64,000 nt of DNA from Cryptomeria japonica (GCF_030272615.1 NC_081408.1:405055389-405119388); one strand, 5' to 3'. Positions 34,280 to 47,169 are shown, numbered from the stretch's first letter. A program made the numbers and translations. The notes: generated by a model from the sequence alone, not told the origin.

Positions 34280-35120
34280 ACCACTTATCAAATCTTCATC
34301 GATCAACATCTGAACGCCAAGAATACTCAAACAATAGCAACTGTCACAAAGAAAGTGTAGTTTCATAAATTGTACACCCTTGCTAGGGTGGTACAATTTC
34401 ATATTTATTTTAGCACTCACCTTAGTGTGTTTTGCATCTTACATTTCTAATCTCTTTTAATCATTTAATTAATTAATTTAATTAAATCTAAATTCATATT
34501 TCACCTCTTCATATGTTATAAAATTGGGCCCTTTATCTTGAAGTGTGCCCCTTTTATTTCTTCAATAAATCCTTTAATCATAAACTCTAATTATGTTCTA
34601 TTTCGACCTTTAAGGCCAGATTTCACATATCAAAACATCTAAAAATCAGCTGTAACTTTGGGATTTTCTCTAATATCATCATATCTAATGACCCCAAAAA
34701 ATATGGTGAAAAGTTGGTCGGATCATGTTGAAAGTGCACATGGTCCTTGATTTTTTTCTTGAAATTTCAAGAGCATAATCCTATGATATAGTAATGCTTA
34801 ACCCCAAAATATTGGTAGGAAATTCAAATCCTAGGTCGGCCTAAACATGAAATTAAGATCTAGGCTTTCATACTTAAGAGCTCTCTTTCTTCATTTGAAG
34901 GGGTTTTATTCTAAGAATCTAACAATAGGTTTTGGGAGCATAAAGAGCCTTCTTTGTAGCGAAAGAGTAGATCTTTGAAGTTTTCAACGATATTCAACAT
35001 TCATCCATCAAACATTCATCAAGCATCATTTCATCAATTGGGGGCTTCTGAAGATGTAGGAGAACAATAGGAGATCACCGATTGAAGATTGGCTTGTACC
35101 TCTCCCTTGAGGTTAGGTAT
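34280..35120 (+). repeat. I: LTR-like non-coding block, interrupted by H
   Basis: From about 34350 the sequence looks like a Ty3 LTR: TGTAGTTTCATAAATTG, then a CACCCT-TGCT-AGGGTG hairpin, TTAATTAA-rich sequence and a late GGGGGCTTCTGAAGATG region. H starts abruptly at 35121, so the rest would lie beyond the window. Bases 34280-34349 are unassigned. No coding sequence is visible; the 34175-34420 minus frame has no family resemblance. Confidence 0.4.
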
Positions 35121-36775
35121 TGTAGACACCTAAAATTGTCATGTCTAATTAAATAAATATCTTTATTTATTTAATTATTTTATCCTAATTATTCTATTAA
35201 TTAAATAAATCCTTATTTATTTAATTAATTCATTTATCCTCTTCTAGCCTTATTTCTCATTTAAATAAATACAGTTATTTATTTAAATTACCCTTTTCCT
35301 AAATTAAATAAATATCTTATTTATTTAATTGATCCCACTTCCTCTATTAATTAAATAAATCTTTATTTATTTAATTAATTCATTAACCTTTTCTACCTAT
35401 GACACATGTCATTCATCTCTTAATTCATACACTACCTACCCTCTTATTATTTTCTTATTTCTTTTACCTACCCTTTAATCATAGCCGACCTCTTTTTACA
35501 CCTCTCAATCTTATCCCTCCATTTCATATAGTGTCTTTTATATAAGGAGATGCTTCCTTTATTTTCAACCCCAATCAATCTAATCTAACTACTTGATGAC
35601 TCGACTACACTACGCTTTTGTACTTTCATATGCGATCCTACTTGCAACCACACTTCCGTTCTTTGTTGAGCTCTTGTGCACACATAAAATCTGAGAGCAA
35701 ATATATCAAGCAAGATCAATGGAGGTAGGAAGAATGGAGATCCAAATCTTATTGGACATGTGATGGTATAATCTTTGTGATTTCATTTGATTTGCATTGT
35801 CTTAGGTAATCTTCATATGTTATGGTGGATCTTTGTTGTTGTTAGGCTAGGGTTTTGTGGTTGAATTCATTTAGTCTTTCAACATTGTTGTATCCATTTT
35901 CAACGTATACAGGTATGGTTTCATGTTGTTTCCATGTCTTTCTATGAGCTTCATTTTGATTCATATTCATGCTCTAGATCACTTTGCATCACGGATTTAG
36001 AGAATTTATTTTGTCAATTATAAGCAATTAGGGTTTACTCTTTAGGGTTTCTCTAGATTGTTTGCTTTCATTTTAGGATCTTGCACACACAAGGTTCCAA
36101 CATGCACACTTTCAGTATATTATCAGCTATTTGTTCCGGTGGAAATCACCAAAATAGGGGTTTGACTAAGGCAAAACCCTACATAGCCACCCGAAACCCT
36201 CTTTTTTAGCTACAGGTTCAGATCCGAGCGTTACTGGAACTTTCAAGACTGATAGAGCACACAGAGGCTGTCCCGAGGTTCAAAATTCATCAAAAACCCT
36301 TAGGATAGGGGCATGGCACCCTGGTCCTGCCTGTTTTCAGCAGTATTTGGCAGTGCAGCAGTTTGCAGATCCTAGAATCCAGTCTTCTAGTTGCAGCTTC
36401 AGAGTTGCAGAATTAGGATAGTGGCATGGCACCTTGGTTCCAAACATTTTGACTCAGATTTTAGAGATATGTGCACCTCTGATTTTGCTTCCTAATCTGT
36501 ACTTATCAATAGTTTATCAATTGTTTTTTGTTCTGCATTTCCAGATTAGGGTTTTCTTGCTTACTTGCACTTTAGGTTAAATTGTATTTTGAATCATTCC
36601 TCTCCCTCATTTGCAGAAATGGAATAGAAACCCTAAGAGGTAATCCATGACTCTCACTTTCTCATAAGAAGTAGTTGAAGTGTGCTACCTCCCCAGGCTC
36701 TTTTGTATTCTATGAGTGTGTATGAGAGTGGGATTAGGGATTTCATACTTAAGTCTCACTTTTTCCCCTTACACA
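35121..36775 (+). repeat. H 5' LTR (1.65 kb)
   Basis: The first bases match the LTR starts of A and F (TGTA...ACACCTAAAA), followed by repeated TTAATTAAATAAAT words. A TATA box TATATAAGG is at 35539-35547. The end is CTTACACA before the primer site. Confidence 0.8.
35539..35547 (+). promoter_or_regulatory. TATA box of the H LTR
   Basis: TATATAAGG in the first third of the LTR, followed by a CTTCCT-rich stretch. Pattern match only. Confidence 0.5.
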
Positions 36776-36794
36776 TTTTGGTGAACCCAAAGTG
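36776..36794 (+). promoter_or_regulatory. H primer-binding site
   Basis: TTTTGGTGAACCCAAAGTG directly follows the LTR end. The position is right for a Ty3 primer site, but the sequence differs from the TGGCACCCACC-type sites of A, E and F, so H is a different subfamily. Confidence 0.6.
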
Positions 36795-36938
36795 AATCCA
36801 ATTGCATTTTCATTACATTGCATTGTTAGATCTAGATTTGGTATCTTTTCATTTTTCTTTATAAATATTAAATTCCCAAAAAAGTGAAAAAAAAATTCAA
36901 GAAAGAAAAAAGAAGAAGAGAGATTTCCCTTTATTTGC

Positions 36939-37929
36939 TTGCATTGTGTGTTTAAATTTCATTCAATCCATTTCAAAATGTCATATTTTTATTTGCAATA
37001 TGTTCATGCTTTTGATGATGTATGCAATTTTGTTGATTATGAGTTTAGTAAGGATGAATTAGATGAAGCTCTAGATGAGTTTTTGAATCCTAATCCTTCT
37101 AAACCCTCATTTTTCCAAAAACTAATCAGCCTTGTTACTATGCCATTTCATGGTGATGAGAAAGATAAGTTAAATGATTCCTCTCATGGGTACATTCGTA
37201 TCAACTCCTCCACTAGATCTAGCGGCATGGTTGTGAGAACAATTCCCTTTATGAGGTTATGTCTCCTTTTGAGTCCAAAGATAAACCTTTCAATTGATAT
37301 GACCATGCTTTATTGGAAGATGCCCTTGATGACTTTTTGTCTTAACCTAAACCTCCAAATAAAAATAAACCATCTAAAAGGTTAATTAACATGATCAATG
37401 TGAATGAACATAGTAAGCCTCTTTTTGTGGTCCAAGGTGCTTATCCTTCCCCAACCTCACCTCTTTCTAATCAACCCCTTTTCACAGTTCAAGGTGGATA
37501 TAGTCATGATTCCTTTAGTACCCCGATCAAGGAGGAAATCCCACTAAGAGTCCTTATAGATATGCCAAACAATCAACTAAAGAGAGTTATAATGTGGTTG
37601 CCCATACCTATAACACGAGAAATAATAGGCAACCTAATCTTCCTTCAGTTATCCCAACTTCTCTTCTTGATCATGAACTTATTCTTCCTCAAGCTCCTCG
37701 CATTTCACAAACTCTTGGTAAGGAATATGATCTTGTTGAACAACTTAAAGCCACCCCTGCCAAGATATCCCTTTGGGACTTGATTAAAACTTCTTCAACT
37801 CATCATGGATTTCTACAAGATGCCTTGAAAACATTCAATATCCCATCCATAATGACATCCAGTAATATGGCTTCCTTGATTAATTCTATCACAACTCCTT
37901 GTTGGCTTGATGATAATTTTTGTATTTGA
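36939..37929 (+). pseudogene. H gag fragments and pre-protease segment
   Basis: Frames at 36939-37385, 37391-37630 and 37594-37929 overlap with shifts. The first part (FVDYEFSKDELDEALDEFL) is acidic and not typical of gag. The last part, YDLVEQLKATPAKISLWDLI, matches the pre-protease segment of A (YDLLDQLGKTPAQISILELL), so the capsid region between them is missing or reduced. The frame ends in a stop at 37927-37929, next to the C insertion. It is too broken to be active. Confidence 0.6.
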
Positions 37930-37939
37930 TGACTTCATG

Positions 37940-39020
37940 TGTTGTCATTGATGGCACATCTATTTTCATTGTCATAGTCACTAGTTAAGATAAACCGGTA
38001 TATTTGAGTCATTGTATTGTTAACCGGTATTATATGTATAGTGGAAGTCTAACCGGTAGATGTAGATAAGTCAATCGGTTTTGATTAGTTCCAGAGTTAC
38101 CAGTTTTGAGATGCAGTAGATAAAGTCAAGGAGCGTGGAGACAATCACCCAATATGAATTTAAATTGAATCGGTCTGTGAGTTAATATTTTATTTGAAGT
38201 GGTCAACACTGAACCGGTATCGATGTTCTAACCACTTTTCCCAGTTTGTGTGATGAGTTACCATTGATTGTGATGTGTTACCACTGACTGACACTATGGC
38301 GATGATTTGTGTCATGTTAAGGAAGATTGTCGTGATTCATTGAACCTAGGAAATTGTGTCAAGGTTCAGGAGCCAACATGAAATCTAATATCTATATAAA
38401 GACATTGTGATGAGTTATTTCAAGAATAAGATATAAGATGATATGAGTTGTAGAAGAGGAACTTTGTTGAAGGAATTGCAGAGTATGTCGGTGATACAAT
38501 AATGTATGCACAAAAAAGAATCTAAACCAACAAAAGGTGCTATTCTTAGATCAATACAACTGTTATTCTCTAACCACTACAACAATAAAATCTCTTAACT
38601 AGGTAAGCTCTAACAAGCTTCTTTGTATAAATCCTCTAATAAGGTGATTCATTAATTTGGATCTAAATCCTCTACTGAGGTTACCTTTAACCAGGTACAG
38701 CTCCTAATAGGGCTTGAGATCTCTAATAGGATCTTCTCTTAATAGAGCATTTGTAGACCTTAACCGGTAAGTTATTTATACTGCAGATAGTTAACTTGTG
38801 AGTTCCATCTCACTGTGGTTTTTCCCAGTTGGGTTTTCCACGTATAAATCTCTATGTTATGGTGAATATTTTTCTTGTGGTGAATACTTTTGTAACACTT
38901 TGTATTATATGCAAAGTCATTGGTAAATTGGTTAAATGTTTTTACCAGTCTACAGTTAAAGTGTTATTGTTTTTGCTTTCACTGATTCACCCCCCCTCTT
39001 AGTGCTTTATAAGTTTATCA
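37940..39020 (+). repeat. C 5' LTR
   Basis: About 1.08 kb. It has ACCGGT words early, a TATA box TCTATATAAAG at 38391-38401, the GTGGTTTTTCCCAGTTGGG phrase and a TTCACCCCCCCTCTTAG end followed by TTTATCA. Related to the LTRs of B and D. Confidence 0.8.
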
Positions 39021-39022
39021 AT

Positions 39023-39034
39023 TGGTATCGGAGC
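39023..39034 (+). promoter_or_regulatory. C primer-binding site
   Basis: TGGTATCGGAGC, two bases after the LTR end. It differs from the plant copia site TGGTATCAGAGC by one A-to-G change. Confidence 0.88.
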
Positions 39035-39089
39035 CTAACTTCTTTGAGACTTAACCACTTGGAAGGAAACCCTAAAGCCATTATAGGGG

Positions 39090-39933
39090 ATATGAGTTAC
39101 AAAGAATTGGCTAGAGAACTTGCTGAAACCAAATAAGATCTTTAAACCCTAAGAGGCAAATACAATGCTTCACAAGAAAAGAGAAGAGAATTGGCAGATA
39201 AACTAATGGAAATATCTGAAAACAGTTCATCAGATGAAGCTAACATGGATGCACTAGCCCATGAAGTAGAAAATTTGAATAAACACAAGTCAAATCTAAG
39301 AAAGGAACTGGAAGCTTTAACTATCAGAATGAGTCCAGAGTTGGAAAATAGGAGAAATGCTGAAGACCAGATAAGAGATAAAGAGCATGAAATTTCCAAG
39401 TTGAATCAGGAAGTCGGTACCTTGCATGCTTATTTGCATGAGGATAAAGGAAGAAAAAGAAGGCATACAAGCAGATCTAGATATGGCAATGTCTCTTAGA
39501 GAGACCTTGATATAAAGAAATGAAGATCTTACAAAGGAACTTGCTGAGGCTAATGAGAAGCTTGACAAATTCAATAAGAGTTCTTCAATGCTTAATGAGC
39601 AGATAGAATCCCAAAGGATGAACAAAGATACAACTGGGCTGGGCTACTCTACATTTGAAAAAGGTGATCCTTCTGGTACAAAGGTCAGATTGCATGAAGA
39701 TAAAATGACACCTAAATTTCAGAAACCTATTGGTAAGAAATATTACAAACCTATTTGTTTTAATTGTCACAAATCAAGACATACTGCAAATGTGTGTAGA
39801 AGAAGATCTGAGGAAAACACCGGTTATAGACCTAACACTGGATATGTGTCTAGGAGATTTGAAGGTTATTGTTATACATGAAATATGTATGGGCATAGAT
39901 CAGTTGAATGCAGGTATGGAGAAAATATCTCAA
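39090..39933 (+). pseudogene. C gag-like ORF: coiled coil and zinc knuckle (broken)
   Basis: From the ATG at 39090 (MSYKELARELAETK) the frame has stops at 39135, 39144 and near 39499. The coiled coil (ALTIRMSPELENRRNAED, then EHEISKLNQEVG) is homologous to that of B (18588-17983). The knuckle ICFNCHKSRHTANVC near 39757 keeps its C, C, H and C. A second knuckle reads CYT-stop-NMYGHRSVEC, its second cysteine codon having become TGA. The ORF is cut by the start of E. Confidence 0.75.
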
Positions 39934-41107
39934 TGTGTGAGTGAAAAGTGGAATAAGCATTTGCAAGCTGTAAGACACAACACTTCAATTAAGTCATTAC
40001 ATGTATGGTTAGATAGTTATAAGCGTGAATAATAAAACCATAACAAATCGACCAATTGTCTTCTAAAAGATGCGAGTATAAACTTTCTCTCAGATTTGTA
40101 TAAGCAATACCAGTGACTAGACTACACCAAGATGAAGGATTTAATCTATATGAGCATGAGATTAAGCTAAATGGATGCAAGATTATGCTAGGTGGATGAA
40201 TAGTAAGCTATATGAATTCAAGCAATCATAATTGAACTAAATATGCAAAAAGATAAACTAAGATACAATAATCTCAAAAAAGCAAGCACACTGTCTTCAA
40301 TGACTCCAGAGCAAAAACTGCATAATAACAATAAATCTCCAGGGTGTTTTGAATGAGAGATGAAGGCTGAATTTATAGAGAATCACAAGATAGATCAAGA
40401 AAAATCACAATTTAGGATAATTGAAATAATTGAGAGATCAGATTCAATTAACCTTGAGATAGATTCCAATTATAGCTTGATTGAAATGCATTCAGATTAT
40501 AAGTTTGAGTTTGCATTAGAGATATAATTCAATTAATTCCATGCACTTGAGATGAAAATAAGTAATTCCATGCATATTTCTTTGATTTATTCAAGAAAAG
40601 AGTCTTTTCAATGCAACTGAACTTCTTTTCTCAAAAGCTTTGAGTTCCAATTTTAGAGAATGATTAAATTCCTTTAATTGTTTTTTCTGATTTGAGGTTC
40701 TCAATTTAGAAGAAAGAAATAATATCTCAAGTTTTATTTCTCTCTCAATTCAATTCTTTTATTTTATTTTCAATTTAACTCTTGCTTTGCATATTGATTC
40801 CTCTTTTGTAATAAATTAATTCCTTTTTTTAATGATTAAATGACAAATTTATTAATTAATTAAAAATGCTAGGATATTTAATAAATTAAATAGGATAATT
40901 GATCAAAATGATTTACTTGGAATGATTTAATTAATTAAATAAATATTTAATTAATATATAATAATTCACTTGCCATGTAATATTTAATGATTGAAGAATT
41001 AATTAAATGTGTGCTTAAAGTTGATTTAATTGCCTTTGGTTAGGACCTTGGTGATGTTGCCGAGATTAGGGGCCCATGGTTTAGATGACCATTTTTAGGG
41101 TATTACA
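39934..41107 (-). repeat. E 3' LTR
   Basis: Minus strand TGTAATACCCTAAAAATGG...CACTCACACA. A TATA word CTCTATAAAT lies at 40371-40380. Rich in TTAATTAA words around 40840-40950, as in the LTRs of A, F and H. Confidence 0.85.
40371..40380 (-). promoter_or_regulatory. TATA box of the E LTR
   Basis: Minus-strand CTCTATAAAT, about 730 bases from the LTR start. Pattern match only. Confidence 0.45.
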
Positions 41108-41123
41108 TTTTCCCCTCTTTGAA
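41108..41123 (-). promoter_or_regulatory. E polypurine tract
   Basis: Minus-strand TTCAAAGAGGGGAAAA immediately before the 3' LTR; one base differs from the tract of A and F in the purine run. Confidence 0.85.
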
Positions 41124-41149
41124 TTAATGTACGAGCAATGAGTTGGTTC

Positions 41150-43150
41150 AAAGAATATGTTAATGTCAAGGAGATACTAGTTCTGAACTTGATTGATCAT
41201 GAACCAGATGAAGAGCGAGGTGTTTAGGTTGATTTGAAGCAATGAAGCTAAATAGAGTTGATTAAAGAGAAACCGATCCCGAAATTGATTGAACTAGGAC
41301 CGATGAAGAGAAAAGATACCGAACTTGAACTTGATTGATCAAGAAGCGGATCTTACTGATCTAGAACTTGATTGAACTAGACATAGTGAGTGAAGATAAA
41401 ATCATCTTGAACTTGATGGATCAAGATACGATGAGCGAAGATAAACTATTCAACTTGATTTGAAGCGATGAAAATGAACACCTGCTTAAATTGAGCATGT
41501 GATCAAAGATACTCTTTAAACATTTCATTGAGTTTAAATGAATAATCATCTTGATTTGAAGCGATGAAACTGATTAACGTTAAGAGACTGATTTAGAAGA
41601 AGGCAAATATCAGCTTGATTTAAAGTGATGAAATTGATATTCCCCTAGCGATTGATTTGATTCAGATGATCGAGAGATCTCAACTTGGTATGAAGCAATG
41701 AAGCTGAGATACGATAAGGTCTTGTTTGATTTTCTTTAGTTGAAAATATTTTTGCTCCACTTTTGATGAAGATTTGAAAATTTTCCCGACATTGAAGATG
41801 TGAGGTCATAAGGTCATGAGTATGCCCCCTCGAGAGCGAAATCTAAAATATAGTTAGGGTACATGATGATTATAGGAAATTGTTGGTGATGATAATGACT
41901 TTGAGCATGAAGAATGATTCAAAGGAATATTTGAAGATTTAGCGTTGATTAAAAATAGAGTTGATTTGAGAATTAAATTAAGATTTAGCGTTGAGCGTAA
42001 AATGATTCAAAAAATTGACTTGAGGATGAAAGTGTTAAGTGGTCAACATCGTGAAATTTTGATGAGAGAATTAACGTTAGATTTTGATTTCGATCCCAAA
42101 AATGGACTCAGGACAACTGATTTATGAGCTCTTGATTTGATTTCATCGTACTTGTGTTGATTGATTTATGAGATGTTTTTCTATATGCTTTATTCTATAT
42201 GTACAAAGAAATCATGCCAACCTCCATGTAGCATACAAATAAGCGAAGTCAAGGTATGTGTGGCGATTTCACCTTAATGTGAAGGAACTTATCATAGACA
42301 CCCAACTGATTAGATGTTTTCAGATCATTTGAATCATTCTTACAAGCAGAAAACAAAGAAAATATTATGCCCCTAATCCTTGCTCCTCTTAGTCAAGATA
42401 GAATTCCTCGAGTTACTCAAAGGCAATAATAATTGAAAACCAATATAAAAGACAACACACAAAGAAAAATTCATTCATATCTCAAACTGTTTAGTGATTT
42501 TTTTCAGTAATGTTGTTTTGCTTGTGTACTCAATGATAAAACTCTTCAGTAGTTAAGAGATAGGTGACTAACTCAAATTGGATGATCGAGTATCACTGAC
42601 AGAAAGTTGACTTGATTGATATTGCTTAGGACATGTAATATGCTTAGTCGACTAACCTAAGAAAAGGCCATTGATCAGATTCAAGCCATGAGGGTTCCAA
42701 CGAACTAGGATGTTACAAAAAGCGACTAAAAGATATGTACAAGCGAAATCAAAGATGCAGGAAAGTGGGAAATGCCAATGTTGCATTGATAGACGGAGCA
42801 CTTGAGTACAAGAGGCGCCTGTTTGCCAGGTTTTCACCTGCTTGGCAAAGATTCTTCTCTTTTTCTTTTTTTTAAGGACAGTTTATGATTTTTATGATTT
42901 TTTTCAGGACTTTTTAGTTGTACAGGTTGCTGGAGCAAAGAATACTAAGTGAAGAACTTTTTCAAGTGGATGGTGTTGATCGATTCAGAGAGCTATTCTC
43001 CTTCTGATATTGAGATTTGATAGGCACCAGAGCCAAAGACTACAGTAACGATGTAGGGACCCAGCCAGTTGGGTTCAAACTTCCCTTTGTTGTCTCAAAA
43101 CTATTGATTTTTAGGATTTTCTCTCAGAACAAGGTCACCAACCTGAAATT
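41150..43150 (-). other. E 3' untranslated region
   Basis: No coding domain. 41220-41720 holds irregular repeats of two phrases, CTTGATTTGAAGCGATGAA (five diverged copies) and GAACTTGATTGATCAAGA. A T-rich tract lies at 42850-42910 and the shared phrase GGCGCCTGTTTGCCAGG, then TTTTCACC, at 42814-42838. Small open frames here do not resemble known proteins. Confidence 0.7.
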
Positions 43151-43151
43151 C

Positions 43152-44068
43152 TCATTGCCAAACCTTCTTGTTATATCCTTTATACATTCTCTTTTGATAC
43201 ACTCTCAGATGATCAAATGCCACTTTCTGACGTTCATCCAACAACTCAAGTTCTTGCAATCTAGATATTTTGTAGTCTTCATCAGTAACAAGACCTTGCA
43301 AAGAAACTCTTAAAGATGGTATTTCCACCTCAATAGGTAAGACTGCTTCGGATCCATACACCAAAGAAAAGGGTGTATCCCCAGAAGGTGTTCTAATACT
43401 TGTTATATAAGCCCATAGTGTAGGATTGAGCTGCAGATGCCAATCCCTCCCAAATTTCTTCACTGTTCTATTTAAGACAGTCAACAAATTTTTGTTAGAT
43501 GCTTCAGCTTGTCCATTTAATTGAGGGTAATATATGGATGACCAGTGCTGTTTGATTTTGAATTTCTCACACAGCTCATCTATATCTTTATTTTTGAATT
43601 CTCCTCCATTGTCAGTCACAATGGACGTAGGTATCTCATACCTGCAAATGATATGGTTTAGGATGAACAAAGCTACTTGTTTACCAGTTGCTTTGATGAG
43701 CAGAACCACTTCTACCCACTTAGTGAAGTACTCAGTGGCATTTATGATAAACTTGTGTCCGTTAGATGATGCAGATATATTTGGCCAATGAGATCAAACA
43801 CTCATTGCTGAAAAGGCCAATGTGTAATGAAGGGTATGAGATCCCTTGTTGGAGCATGTATGAGATTCCCATTTAGCTGACACTTCTCACAAGTCTCAAA
43901 AAAATTTATATCATCTTTCTCCATGTTTGACCAGTAGTAGCCAGCCCTTAATAGTTTCCAATCTAAAGTTAGACCATTTGAATGAGATCCACAAATACCT
44001 TCATGGACTTTCAATAATGCACATTGGGACTCTTCATTTTCTAGACACCTAAGCAAATTACTATCCAA
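43152..44068 (-). pseudogene. E integrase (broken)
   Basis: The zinc-binding part is at 44068-43802 (HEGICGSHSNG, then CEKCQLNGN). The core continues after a frameshift at 43709-43152: first aspartate region damaged by the frameshift, IVTDNGGEFKN with the second aspartate, QAEASNKNLL with the glutamate, then GDTPFSLVYGSEAVLPIEVE and the C-terminal region. It is similar in order and length to the integrase of A. One stop and one frameshift make it inactive. Confidence 0.88.
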
Positions 44069-44071
44069 ACC

Positions 44072-45030
44072 TCACCTAAATAGGTCATTAGCGATAATGA
44101 CGTACCATGAAGCATTTTGGGTTAAGTTCCTTTTCTCATTATGGGTAAGATTTTTAGGTAAAATTTGGTCTTGTAGATAAGAGTAAATGTGGCTGTAGTG
44201 AGATGAGTCATGTCCAATAATAGAATAGACCATCTGGGACTCAGGAGAATCATAGGCAGGGTAATGTAACTCTTCCACAAGGAATTCAAAGCAAAAATTA
44301 GATTCTTGTAACTCTGATATGGATGCCAAGGTGGCCATAGCACCTGCTGCTCTGTTTGTGGATCTGGGAATCTGCTGGAATGACACAAAAGTAAAATATT
44401 TGTTTAGATCATCCACCATTCTCTTATAAGGCATCATTTTTTCATCTTGAGTATGATATGTATCATTTATTTGATTGATATTAGCTAAGAATTTCCATAG
44501 ATGTGTAATTCTAGAACCTTCCATTCAATAGCCAACTTGATCTCATTTACCAAAGCTTCATACTCTGCAATGTTGTTTGTGCAAGGGAAGAGAATCTTGT
44601 AAGCCTTTGGGATTGAATATTTTTGAGGAGTAATAAAGAGTATTCCAGCAACAGAACCATGTTGAGTGAAAGACCCATCAAAGAACATCTTCCATGATTG
44701 TTGAGTAAGGTGCATGATAGATTCATTTGGAAATTTTATATGTAAAGGTTGAGTGTCTTCAAGTGGAGCATAAGAAAGTTGATCTGCAATTACCCATCCT
44801 TTGATTTATTTATGTTCTACATATTCAATATCAAACTCCATAATAACTATGACCCATTTAGCCAATCTTCCGGTAAGTGTTGCTTTGCTAAGAAGATATT
44901 TGAGCGGATCAATCTTAGCCAATAGCTTGATAGAATGTGCCAACATGTAGTGTCTCAATTTTTGTGATGCAAAGACTAATATCAAACATGCCTTTTCTAT
45001 TATAGTGTAGTTCATTTCATAGGAAACCAA
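44072..45030 (-). pseudogene. E RT-linked and additional RNase H domains (broken)
   Basis: 45030-44806 reads SYEMNYTIIEKACLILVFAS and KLRHYMLAHSIKLLAKIDP, the end of the RT-linked RNase H and tether. 44715-44490 is the second RNase H (WKMFFDGSFTQHGSVAG, then AEYEALVNE); its third acidic site is YGNS, where A has YGDS, so the aspartate is lost. 44524-44072 continues toward integrase (KMMPYKRMVDDLNKYF). Frames shift twice. Confidence 0.85.
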
Positions 45031-46213
45031 GGTTCTACTGATGTAATATATAGCTCTTTCCTTTTTATTCTCATCCTATTGTGCCAGAAGTGCCCCCAGT
45101 AATGAATCAATAGCTAATATGTATAGAATCAATGGTTTAACTTGAATTGGTGGCATCAGTATTGGTAGATTAGACATGTATTCTTTGATTTGGTGAAGGT
45201 GTTGTTCACATTCTTGATCCCAATTGTAGGTTACACCTTTCCTTAATACTTTTGTGAAGGGTTGAGCATTATCTGCTAGCTAAGAAATAAAGTGTCTTAT
45301 TGACTGTAGACATCCTTGTAAACTTCTCATTTGTCTAATATTATTTGGAGGTGGCATTTCCATTATAGCTTGGACCTTCTTAGGATCAACCTTAATCCTT
45401 TCTTTGAAATGATGTAGCCAAGTAATTTCCTTGATTTTACTCCGAATGCACACTTTTTTGGATTTAACTGAAGCTTGAATTTTCCCATTCTATCTAGTAT
45501 AAGGCCTAGTTCTTGAATATGTGTGGATCTCTTCATAGTCTTTACTAAAGTGTTATCAACTAATATTCCATGTTCTTATGCATCATATCATGAAAGATAG
45601 TAGTCACTTCTCTTTGGTAAGTTGCTCCTGCATTCTTTAGCCCAAATGGCAAGACTTTCCAACAAAAGGTTCCCCATGCACAAGTGAAAGCTGTCTTTTC
45701 TTGATCCCTAGGAGCTATTTTGATCTGATTATAACCAGAGAATTCATCCATTAGTGAGTACATCTCATATCCAATAGTCATATCCACTATCATATCAATG
45801 TTAGGCAATGGAAAATCGTCTTTCAGACAAGCTTTGTTGAGATCTCTAAAACTTGTGCAAACCCTAATAGATTTGTCTATCTTTGACATAGGTACTATGT
45901 TTGAAATCTATTCTGCATAGTCTATAGCTCTAATAAATCCATCTTTTAGTAATTTTTCTAGCTCAGCTTTGACTAGTAGTGCCACATGAGGGTGCATCTT
46001 ACGGAGTTTTTGCTTGACTGGTTTAACTCTTGGTGTAATAGAAAGATGGTGCATGATGAGATCAGGATCTAGGCCTAGCATATCAGAGTATGTCCATACA
46101 AAGTTGATCTTCTTTTCTAAAAAGAGATTGCTGAAATCTTTTAACTCTTCTGCTGATAATGGTTGAGCTAAGTGGATGATATGTGGTGTCTCTTGACTCC
46201 CAATATTTGCTGG
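45031..46213 (-). pseudogene. E reverse transcriptase (broken)
   Basis: The start region (INFVWTYSDMLGLDPDL, then VKPVKQKLRKMHPHVALLVK) is readable near 46120-45960. The fingers and palm at 45889-45560 include VCTSFRDLNKACLKDDFPL and FGLKNAGATYQREVTTIFHD. The catalytic box is shattered: after MHKNMEY a frameshift leads into V-D-N where Y-V-D-D is expected. The rest to 45031 is visible in pieces (PFGIKSKKVCIR-type remnants and the KVQAIMEMPPP counterpart). It would have been the polymerase of E. Confidence 0.82.
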
Positions 46214-47169
46214 CTAAGTTGGTTCAATAAATATAGAAGATCTTTCCTGTAAGTGACTTGGCAGTATATCAAGTATCTCACCTTCAGGTGCCTCAGAGAG
46301 GTTTTCACCCTTAGGTACATCCTTTATTTTTTCTATTTTTGATTTTGACACCGCCACGATGTGGTTTTTGCCATCAGATCTTTTATTTTTCTTTCTTTGA
46401 TTTTTGCGACAAAGATACTTGATATCTATTTTAGTCATGTTCTTACTTTGTTCGCTGGTGGAAGAGTCCATTGGTTCAATTGCATTAAGATAGTAGGCTA
46501 ACGTGTAGCCATTGGTAAAGATAGGTACATTAATAGGTTGGTCTTGTAGACTACAGTCAATTAGTTCAGGATGTATCAAAGATAAGGTCTGAACAGGTTC
46601 GAGGGAGTCCACGGTATTATCATCATAACTGCAAACCGAAAAGTCAAGTTCCAAAAGACTACCTTGCGTAAATGTCTCGAGACCAGGAAGAGTTGCAACA
46701 TGATCATTGAAGTGCATGTTAATATTTAATTGACCTAATCCAATAGACCTACTCCTAGCACCATTCTCTATGCCAGATTGGACTACATATCGTGGTTCAA
46801 CAGTAACAGGATCGGTAGACAATTCCCGACATCCGTGACAGAGGAGTCAGAGTCATAAGATGAAGTTTCTGACTCTTCTTCAAGTGATTGAGTAAATGTA
46901 TGTATAGTGTCAACACCTACATCTTTAATGCTGCAAGTTCCTTCATGATTTGGTTCATTTATCACTTGTATCTGACATACCTGTTGACATAACCTTGATG
47001 GTTCTATGAATTTTTGTCTTCTACTCCATTCAACTTCTTCTAGACTAATGACTGGTTCTATTCCTGTAGCTTCCAATTCTTCTTGTGTAGTTCCATACTT
47101 GATTTGTTCTGTCCTATTAGAGGGAGAAATAGTAGGTGAAGAATTTTCTTGTGTCCTTCCTTCTTTCAT
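46214..47169 (-). pseudogene. E spacer between protease/G-patch and RT
   Basis: 47169-46783 and 46822-46214 read as two overlapping frames of acidic, serine-rich sequence (EEESETSSYDSDSSVTD). The second contains LSLIHPELIDC (compare LHLVHPELIDWG in A) and NLSEAPEGEILDILPSHL, which lie upstream of RT in A as well. This part links protease to RT and has no known enzymatic role. F is inserted near its upstream end, splitting this spacer from the protease at 57382. Confidence 0.75.

Larger units (their letters stand above)
35121..37937 (+). mobile_element. H: Ty3/gypsy element, 5' LTR and start of gag (rest beyond the window, interrupted by C)
   Basis: The LTR start TGTAGACACCTAAAATTG at 35121, LTR end CTTACACA at 36775, a primer-like TTTTGGTGAACCC and then gag fragments establish a plus-strand element. 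The bases left of the start are GGTAT (35116-35120); the matching right copy lies outside. Coding sequence stops at 37929, close to the start of the C LTR. Confidence 0.8.
37940..39933 (+). mobile_element. C: copia-like (SIRE-type) element, 5' LTR plus start of gag-like ORF (interrupted by E)
   Basis: LTR, primer site and coiled-coil/zinc-knuckle ORF are in the same order as in B. Coding sequence is cut by E at 39934. The remainder lies right of E, beyond the window. The LTR start is set at TGTTGTCATTG (37940) by similarity with B and D; a start at 37938 (TGTG) cannot be excluded. Confidence 0.78.

Noticed and set aside
36290-36450. Possible host gene or exon near the GGCATGGCACC repeats
   Set aside because: The stretch lies inside the H LTR between its TATA box and primer site; the phrase GGCATGGCACC occurs twice but no frame is open.
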